From: Kumtagia sp044326205
GTDB taxonomy: Bacteria; Pseudomonadota; Alphaproteobacteria; Rhizobiales; Rhizobiaceae
DNA length: 64,000 nt
Direction of reading: 5' to 3'
NCBI RefSeq assembly: GCF_044326205.1
Contig: NZ_JBIRCY010000019.1
Coordinates: 57,371 to 121,370 of the forward strand
Position numbers and translations under genes: made by a program. Below the pieces are notes generated by a model. It worked only from the letters and a program-made list of their open reading frames with translations. It had not been told where the DNA came from and made no database searches. Below are positions 58,508-64,000 of the stretch, piece by piece (the first letter of the stretch is position 1; every line of letters starts with the position of its first letter).

Positions 58508-59949
58508 CGGCCTTGGCGTCCTCCCTGTCGAAGGGAATTATCAGCGTCACCGCCGTCCCTCCGTCTTGCTTGGGTGCGATACTGGCACTTCCTCCGAGTT
58601 CGTCAACCACGCGTCTGACCATCCAGAGGCCTAGGCCGCGTCCGGCTCGCACCGCCGGCCCTGGATCGCGGTCCACGAGTATGCCCGCGATGCCCGGCGG
58701 CATTCCTGGGCCTTCGTCGCGGATCTCGATGACCAGGCGCTGATCGGCATTGCTCGCGCTGAGCGAAACAACGCCTGTTTCGGGAGTAACGGCTGTCGCG
58801 TTGAGGAGAAGGTTGAGCACCGCCTGACGCACCGGGCCGCCCCTGACCGGCAGCTCACGGGCGCCATTCCAGGAGATGTTCCATTCCAGTTGCTGGCGCT
58901 TGCGGCGCAGTTCCGGCTTGAGTAACAGGCGGACATCGTCGAAATCGTCCGCCGTGAGGGGACGGTGCGAGCGCTCTGGCCGATAGGTGGCGAGTGCTGC
59001 CTCGACGACATCGCGGATACCCGCGAGGCCGCGCTCGATCAGGCTGATGGAAGTGTCGCGCACCCCGGGTGTCTGCCCGTGCGTCTTCAACGTATCGATG
59101 GCGTTGAACAGACCGCCGAGCGGGTTGTTGATCTCATGCGCCATGCCGGAAGCAAGCCGCCCGAGGCTCGACAGTTTCTCCTCTTCGGCAAGCTGCATGG
59201 CTAGGTTCGCCCGTTCCCGCTCGGCATGCACGAGAGCGTTGTAGCCATGGAAAAGGCTTGCCACTTCGCCGTCGCCCGGCGGTATCTCGCCAGGCGATAT
59301 CGGCTCGGCTGCTCCGTGGGCGGCGGAACGCATGTGGTTTTCGAGGACCCGGATCGGGCCGATCATTCGGCGGACGAGCAGGAAACCCCCAAACGCAAAG
59401 AGGACGGCGACGACCGCGTTCGTTATGAGGAGTGTGACAAGAACTTCGCGCCGCTCGGCAAACAGATGGGATACGTCGAATGTCGCATGGATCGTACCGA
59501 TCGGCTGGCCCTGATAGACGAGTTCGCGGCGCGCGAAGCCTGTCAACCGGTCTTCGTCGATCGTTACCGTCTCAGGGCCGTACCGCGACGCGTATTCGGC
59601 GGGAAGCTCCGAATACGCCTCGACCTTGTTTGGGTCGGTGGCAGCGAGCACGCGGCGAACCCGTGACCACAGTTTCGATCGGCATAAGGGACTCGTAAAC
59701 GGAGGACGAGCGGTCGAGCGCGTCGAACACTTCCCACACGTCCCCGCGCAAGACCGCAGGCAATACGGACGAAGAAAGGCCGTCGAGATATGTGCCAGCC
59801 AAACCGTCGAGATAGCTTTCCTGGGTGCGGGAAAGGCGATCGAGGACCCTCTCGGAGATGGCCGCGCTGATCACTACCATCAGCAGCGCTACGATGGCCG
59901 GGACACGGAAGGACAGCGGGAGCGCCTGCCAGCGGCGGAGCGGTGTCAT
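58497..59949 (-). pseudogene. aioS: AioS sensor histidine kinase, split by a one-base frameshift
   Basis: The ATG at 59949 (overlapping the aioX stop, ATGA) reads MTPLRRWQALPLSFRVPAIV, a membrane helix, then a periplasmic region to SLMPIETVVTG, where the frame runs into unrelated sequence. One base shift at the GGG run 59660-59662 (minus strand) continues with VRRVLAATDPNKVEAYSELP, then a second membrane helix, a HAMP region, the HisKA box LGRLASGMAHEINNPLGG and the HATPase domain (VIEIRDEGPGMPPG, GLGLWMVRRVVDELGG). Removing one base restores one full-length kinase. It could be a real mutation, a programmed shift, or a read error; all other parts look intact. A GTG at 59651 could in principle start the C-terminal half. 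Confidence 0.85.
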
Positions 59950-60854
59950 CCGAACTGCCTCACAGTTTCAACCTTAGCGGCGATGGTATCGAACAGCTCT
60001 GGCGGGGTGACGACGAAGCCGTCGAGGCGCAACATTTCCAGTACCTTCCGGCCTTCCTGGTCCTGGGACATCGAAACGAGGGCAGCGCGGAGCGCGGCTA
60101 CCCTAGGATCTCCAGCCAACGATTTCGGAGACGCGACCGGGGGAAATCCAAGCCATTCCGATTTCCGGACGATGATGGTTCGGGTAACCAGCTCCGGTTC
60201 AATCTCGCGCATGACCTCCCAAACATATCCGTCCACGCTTCCTGACTGCGCAAGCCCGGATGCCACCGCCCTGATGACGTTGCGGTGGCCGTAGGTAAAG
60301 AACGTGTGCGAGAAGAACGCTTCGGGAAAGAGGCGGTTCTCGGCTAGCAGCGCCCGGGTAACGAGGAAGCCGGAGTTCGAATCCGGGTCGGAGAAGGCAT
60401 GAATGTCGCCCTTGAGGCCTGACCAATCTTCAACTGTTCGGTCGGCCGTCGCGATTAGATACGACTGGTATAGGGGTTTCCCGTCCCAAGACGGTGTCGC
60501 AACGAGGTCGAGATCTGCCTTGAATTGCACGTAGGGGTAGCCGCATATCCACGCCGACTGGATCTGGCCGGAAACCAGCAGAGCAGTGATCTCCTGATAG
60601 GTGCGGCGCGTGACGAGCTCGACCGGTCCACCGATCTTGGAAGCAAGGTAGGTCTTGAGATGACCAAGCAGTTCGAGGTCATTGGAAAGGAAGACGGGCG
60701 TCAGGCCGAATTTGAAAGCCTCTTCTTCAGCGCCAAATGCAAGCGGGGCGATCAAAGCGGCCGCACCCGAAACCGCAATGGCAATGGCAATCAGGTCGCG
60801 CCGTGTCACGGGAACGACGTCGGTACCCCTGTGGGGGTTGCCTAGGTTCCTCAA
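59946..60854 (-). CDS. aioX: AioX, periplasmic arsenite-binding protein
   Basis: 302 aa from a TTG at 60854, supported by GGGAGGA seven bases upstream. Signal/anchor VTRRDLIAIAIAVSGAAAL. The PhnD-type binding fold has LTPVFLSNDLELLGHLKTYL, TRRTYQEITALLVSGQIQSA and the segment WICGYP, whose Cys (about residue 104) matches the Cys known to bind arsenite in Agrobacterium AioX. It presents arsenite to AioS. First gene of aioXSR. Confidence 0.9.
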   Translation of the reverse strand: MRNLGNPHRGTDVVPVTRRDLIAIAIAVSGAAALIAPLAFGAEEEAFKFGLTPVFLSNDLELLGHLKTYLASKIGGPVELVTRRTYQEITALLVSGQIQSAWICGYPYVQFKADLDLVATPSWDGKPLYQSYLIATADRTVEDWSGLKGDIHAFSDPDSNSGFLVTRALLAENRLFPEAFFSHTFFTYGHRNVIRAVASGLAQSGSVDGYVWEVMREIEPELVTRTIIVRKSEWLGFPPVASPKSLAGDPRVAALRAALVSMSQDQEGRKVLEMLRLDGFVVTPPELFDTIAAKVETVRQFG

Positions 60855-61112
60855 GAAATATCCTCCCGACCAAGCGATACATTGCGCCCGATCAATTCAA
60901 CGATAGCCGAAAACTCTGCTTGACAGCAAATATGGGCGCCAATTTCGGCGGGGGCGTCAGATCTTCGTCGCCTTTCCTTTCAATAGGATCTGCGATGTGT
61001 CCGCTGAGTGAGCCAGCGCATGTTAGAAACCGGGTGTCCCAGTGTAAGCAGAAGGCGGGAATATGATCGTCGCGAGTTTGAGCTTTTCAAGGCTGGTGCG
61101 TCTCGACACCGC

Positions 61113-61826
61113 TCACCGTAAGAAGATTTCATTCAGCGCGAGCACGATCAGAGCGGCGCCAGCGAAACCCTCAATCGAAGGGGTGATGGCATAAAACAAG
61201 CGCGGCCGGCTCTCCACGAGATGCACAAGGCGCTCACGAAGCAGTATCGACAGGATCGCGACACACGACAGGGTGACCGCTACGCCAATCATCATGGTGC
61301 CGGCGAACATTATGCCGGCCGCCGGCACGCCGCGCGCGATGGCAAACGTCATGACGAAAAGAGTGAGCGGGCAGGGGATCAATCCCGCCATCACCCCAAC
61401 CGCTTCGCCTTCGTGCTTATGATGATGGCCGTGACGCACCGCGCGCCACACCATCCAGGCGCCGATCAGGCCGAGGAGCCCACGGCTGATGTCCTCGAGC
61501 AGCGGCGCCCGACCGACGCTGCCGAGTGCGATCGAAACGAGCGGCAGCGAAAGAACCGCGATCAGTATGGCAATGGTCACATGCGTGAAGGAAAGCGTGA
61601 TCGATACCAGCAATCCGCGCGCGATCCTCGCCTCCGAGCCGGCGAGGTAGGTTGCCAGTACCGCCTTGCTGTGGCCTGGCGTCAGGGCGTGAACCGCCCC
61701 GAAGAAAATACCCATCGGCAAGAAGGCGAAGAACGCCAGCCAGTTCCCTTCCGTCGAGAGCAGTTTGATCTGCTCTCCGAGCGCGAGATAAATGTCGCGC
61801 TGAATTGCAACGAGATATTGAAACAC
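61113..61826 (-). CDS. NicO/RcnA-type nickel-cobalt permease
   Basis: 237 aa with about six membrane helices. HALTPGHSKA resembles the metal motif of the NicO family, and a His-rich loop HGHHHKHEGE follows helix 3 or 4. Helix SFTHVTIAILIAVLSLPLVS contains a His typical of RcnA/UreH-like exporters. It starts seven bases after the YqaA-like gene and ends the dmeR-dmeF operon, so nickel or cobalt export is likely. Confidence 0.8.
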   Translation of the reverse strand: MFQYLVAIQRDIYLALGEQIKLLSTEGNWLAFFAFLPMGIFFGAVHALTPGHSKAVLATYLAGSEARIARGLLVSITLSFTHVTIAILIAVLSLPLVSIALGSVGRAPLLEDISRGLLGLIGAWMVWRAVRHGHHHKHEGEAVGVMAGLIPCPLTLFVMTFAIARGVPAAGIMFAGTMMIGVAVTLSCVAILSILLRERLVHLVESRPRLFYAITPSIEGFAGAALIVLALNEIFLR

Positions 61827-61832
61827 TGGCCT

Positions 61833-62270
61833 TTATGTCCAGTTCAAAACGAGCGCAGCGAGTACGAGGTAGCGCGCGATCTTACCGATACCGACGAGTA
61901 TCACGAAACTCCACCACGGCTCGCGCAGCACGCCCGCTATCACAGTGAGCGGATCGCCGATGATGGGGAGCCAACTCGCCAGAAGCGACCATCTGCCATA
62001 GCGACGATACCAGGCGGCGGCGCGGACGAGCGCAGGCGGCTTCACAGGGAACCAGGCACGGTCCCGAAAGCGCTCGATGCCTCGCCCCAGAAACCAATTG
62101 ATGACGGCGCCCAATATGTTGCCGACGCTTGCAACGGCAATGAGCCCGGCAGTGGAATAGGTTCCTCCGAACAGCAAGGAGCTGAGCACCGCTTCCGATT
62201 GCATGGGCAGGATCGTCGCTGCGAGAAGCGCGCTTATGAACAAGCCGGCGTAGGCTGGAAGGTCCGCCAC
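61833..62270 (-). CDS. YqaA/DedA-related small membrane protein
   Basis: 145 aa, four hydrophobic segments. MQSEAVLSSLLFGGTYSTAG and NILGAVINWFLGRGIERFRD resemble the short YqaA branch of the DedA (SNARE-associated) family, and SWLPIIGDPLTVIAGVLR is the second family box. Function unknown; DedA proteins affect lipid carriers and membrane potential. It lies between dmeF and the NicO gene with 3 and 6 bp gaps, so it is part of the metal operon. Confidence 0.8.
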   Translation of the reverse strand: MADLPAYAGLFISALLAATILPMQSEAVLSSLLFGGTYSTAGLIAVASVGNILGAVINWFLGRGIERFRDRAWFPVKPPALVRAAAWYRRYGRWSLLASWLPIIGDPLTVIAGVLREPWWSFVILVGIGKIARYLVLAALVLNWT

Positions 62271-62273
62271 CTT

Positions 62274-63341
62274 CTACCCGTGGTCGTGGTGGGCCTTGTG
62301 GCCGTGATCGTGCGGGTGATCGTTCGAATGCGGATGGGGATGATCGTGGTCCGCATCGTCGTTTGAAAAACGGATGTTCGCCGTCGCAAGCGCGGGCATA
62401 TGTTCGAACAGTTCGCTCTCAAAAGAGGCCGCGATCTTGTTCGCGGCGGAAAGCGGCATGTTCTCATCGATCCTGATCGCCACGTCCGCATGCAACTTGT
62501 GGCCGATCCACCGCGCCTTCGCATCGACGGCTTCGATGCCCGGCACGTGCTCGGCAGCACGATGGATTTCATCGATGACAGCCGGCTCGACGCCATCGAG
62601 CATCCGCGTGAGCACAGAGCGGGCCGATTGCCAGACGATGCCGAAGATCGCGATCGTGATGAGCAGCCCGACGATCGGATCCGCGATCGGAAATCCGAGC
62701 CACACGCCGAGCGCACCTGCAACCACGGCAAGGCTGGTCAGTCCGTCGGTGCGGGCATGGTAGCCATCCGCGATAAGGGCGGCGCTGTTGATTTCGCGCC
62801 CGACACGAATGCGGAAGACCGCCACCGCTTCGTTGCCGAGAAAGCCGACAACGCCTGCGCCCGTCAGCCAGACGAGATGGGTCACGATCTGAGGGTGTAT
62901 CAGCCGGTCGATCGCTTGGTAGCCCGCGACGATCGCGCTGAAAAGAATGATGAGCACGATGACGATGCCGGCGAGGTCTTCGACCCGGCCGAGGCCGTAG
63001 GGAAATGTTTTAGTGGGTTTTCGCCGCGCCAGCACGAACGCGATCCAGAGCAGGATCGCGGTCGTCGCATCGCCGACATTGTGGATTGTGTCTGCCAGCA
63101 GCGCCACACTTCCCGAAATGGCCACGACGCCGATCTGCAGGAGCGCTGTGATCGCAAGGATCACGAATGACCATTTGATCGCCCAGATTCCGCGATCGGT
63201 TGTGGGAATCGTGGCATCGATCACCCCGTGGCTGTGGCCATGCGCGCCATGGTCGTCCTCATGCCGGCGCCCGCCTTGTGCATGCCCGTGCGCGCCAAAC
63301 CCGAGCCAATCGAGTAAACGTGTTCCCATGCCGCCGATCAT
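62274..63341 (-). CDS. dmeF: DmeF, nickel/cobalt cation diffusion facilitator
   Basis: 355 aa CDF exporter. Cytosolic His-rich ends (HGHSHGVID near the start, HPHPHSNDHPHDHG at the end). Six membrane helices; metal site ALLADTIHNVGDATTAILLW in helix 2 and LIADGYHARTDGLTSLAVVA in helix 5, with H and D residues as in DmeF; C-terminal ferredoxin-like domain IEAVDAKARWIGHKLHADV. Exports Co and Ni in exchange for protons. The start overlaps the dmeR stop (ATGA). Confidence 0.93.
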   Translation of the reverse strand: MIGGMGTRLLDWLGFGAHGHAQGGRRHEDDHGAHGHSHGVIDATIPTTDRGIWAIKWSFVILAITALLQIGVVAISGSVALLADTIHNVGDATTAILLWIAFVLARRKPTKTFPYGLGRVEDLAGIVIVLIILFSAIVAGYQAIDRLIHPQIVTHLVWLTGAGVVGFLGNEAVAVFRIRVGREINSAALIADGYHARTDGLTSLAVVAGALGVWLGFPIADPIVGLLITIAIFGIVWQSARSVLTRMLDGVEPAVIDEIHRAAEHVPGIEAVDAKARWIGHKLHADVAIRIDENMPLSAANKIAASFESELFEHMPALATANIRFSNDDADHDHPHPHSNDHPHDHGHKAHHDHG

Positions 63342-63598
63342 AGGTATTTCGCCAGCAGCTTGAGTTCTTTGAGCGCTTGGCGCGGATGTCCGGCATCGCT
63401 CCTCTCATCAAGACAATGTTCGATCTGATCGTGGATCAGTTCGCGCTTGGCGTTGCTGATCGCACTCTCGACGGCATGGAGCTGCTGCGCCAGATCAACG
63501 CACGGACGTCCTTCCTCGAACATGGCGAGCACCGCGACGAGATGACCCTGAGCCCGTTTTAGGCGAGTGATAATGGCAGGGTGAGACGCATGTTTCAT
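63338..63598 (-). CDS. dmeR: DmeR, RcnR/CsoR-family metal repressor
   Basis: 86 aa all-helical repressor. N-terminal MKHASHP with His 3, LKRAQGHLVAVLAMFEEG, Cys 33 in RPCVDL, and RELIHDQIEHCLDE with His 56 and His 61 fit the Ni/Co-binding RcnR/DmeR pattern. In Rhizobium DmeR represses dmeRF until Ni or Co binds. A near-ideal operator with a G-tract lies immediately upstream (63604-63636). Confidence 0.93.
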   Translation of the reverse strand: MKHASHPAIITRLKRAQGHLVAVLAMFEEGRPCVDLAQQLHAVESAISNAKRELIHDQIEHCLDERSDAGHPRQALKELKLLAKYL

Positions 63599-63603
63599 GA
63601 ATC

Positions 63604-63636
63604 GATATCCTATCCTAGGGGGTAGGATAGGATATC
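63604..63636. promoter_or_regulatory. DmeR operator: 14-bp perfect inverted repeat around GGGGG
   Basis: GATATCCTATCCTA (63604-63617), GGGGG (63618-63622), then TAGGATAGGATATC (63623-63636). RcnR-type repressors bind a G/C-tract flanked by an AT-rich inverted repeat; this is a very clean case, six bases upstream of dmeR. Confidence 0.85.
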
Positions 63637-63958
63637 AGGGGTGCCAACGCCAGTAGCAGTTGGTCTGCCTCGTCCAATACCGAGTACTCGGTCCAGAGCG
63701 GCAGGAGAGGGCATCCCTGCTGCGAGTTATGACATGGAGAACGAGAGAAGAGGGCGGCGGAAGCGGAAGACCGGCGCCGCCGGCAGGGTCGCAGGCCTTA
63801 CAGAAGATACGGGATCATCATCCTGGTTTGTTTTCGGTAATGGGCATAGCGCTCGCCAAACGTGTCACCTAGGTGTCATTGCTATGGAGGTTGTCCGTCC
63901 GAGGCTTGGATGCGAGGTTGCGGTTACCACACACGCGACCGCCAGCCAGGAGCCTCGG
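63637..63958. other. Spacer between dmeR and the transposase gene; possible IS end
   Basis: 322 bp without a credible gene. TGTCACCTAGGTGTC starts at 63865 and contains an 8-base palindrome (ACCTAGGT); IS481-family ends often begin TGT, so the left end of the element may lie here. The right end is beyond the window. Confidence 0.4.
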
Positions 63959-64000
63959 ATGGACGTTCATGACAATGCCAGAACAACACCGCGCAGTCGA
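63865..64000 (+). mobile_element. Left end of a putative IS481-family element
   Basis: Proposed from the start of a transposase-like gene at 63959 and a TGT-type sequence at 63865. Only about 136 bp are inside the window; the far end and target duplication cannot be seen. Confidence 0.4.
63959..64000 (+). CDS. IS481-like transposase, first 14 codons
   Basis: The ATG at 63959, with CAGGAG upstream, reads MDVHDNARTTPRSR and leaves the window. This N-terminus resembles the start of IS481-family transposases (a conserved M-x-V-H-x-N-A-R-x-T-P beginning). The catalytic domain is not visible. Confidence 0.6.
   Translation, partial: MDVHDNARTTPRSR

Overview
The window is GC-rich chromosomal DNA from an alphaproteobacterium, most likely a Mesorhizobium-like member of the Phyllobacteriaceae. 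Evidence: the secE-nusG-rplKAJL-rpoBC block with long rhizobial-type RpoB/RpoC (1379 and 1398 aa), rhizobial ars genes (aquaglyceroporin AqpS plus ArsH), a dmeRF nickel/cobalt locus, and an intergenic palindromic element of the rhizobial RIME type. The species cannot be fixed from the sequence alone.

Layout. 1-3.0 kb: end of a MIP18/SufT-like gene, a small membrane protein, and two tandem ClpP-like secreted proteins. 3.0-15.6 kb: tRNA-Trp and the transcription/translation operon secE to rpoC with several hairpins, closed by a strong terminator. 15.6-17.2 kb: an uncharacterised 525-aa protein. 17.3-37.4 kb: a large sulfur region. It holds a reverse transsulfuration pair (cystathionine beta-synthase and gamma-lyase) divergent from a taurine transporter tauABC; three small unknown proteins; a luciferase-like flavin monooxygenase; a flavoprotein; an Rrf2 regulator with four clustered cysteines; the sulfate transporter sbp-cysTWA; and an alkanesulfonate system with two binding proteins (ssuA1-ssuA2-ssuD-ssuC-ssuB). 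37.5-44.5 kb: HTH-TPR protein, RecQ, an RTX-type secreted protein, an XRE regulator and a hydrolase-TPR fusion. 44.8-45.0 kb: relic of a tyrosine integrase.

45.5-63.6 kb: an 18-kb arsenic and metal island, all on the minus strand. It has an ArsR-controlled pair (flavin monooxygenase plus MFS pump), an EamA permease, arsH, arsC (glutaredoxin type), aqpS, arsC (thioredoxin type), arsR, then moeA-aioA-aioB with a sigma-54 promoter, the regulators aioR-aioS-aioX, and a nickel/cobalt operon dmeR-dmeF-yqaA-like-nicO. The 5' end of an IS481-like transposase starts at the right edge. No Acr3 or ArsB pump is seen: arsenite would leave through AqpS and perhaps the MFS protein, or be oxidised outside the cytoplasm by AioBA. 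aioS is split by a one-base frameshift.

The most interesting unexplained structure is a 17-bp inverted repeat, roughly TCTAYARANTTNATAGA, found in front of at least four sulfur-region transcription units (near 20219, 23145, 23956, 32494) and in looser form upstream of the Rrf2 gene (27820, half site 27683). It looks like an operator of a local sulfur regulon in which three small unknown proteins take part; the Rrf2 protein is the obvious candidate regulator.
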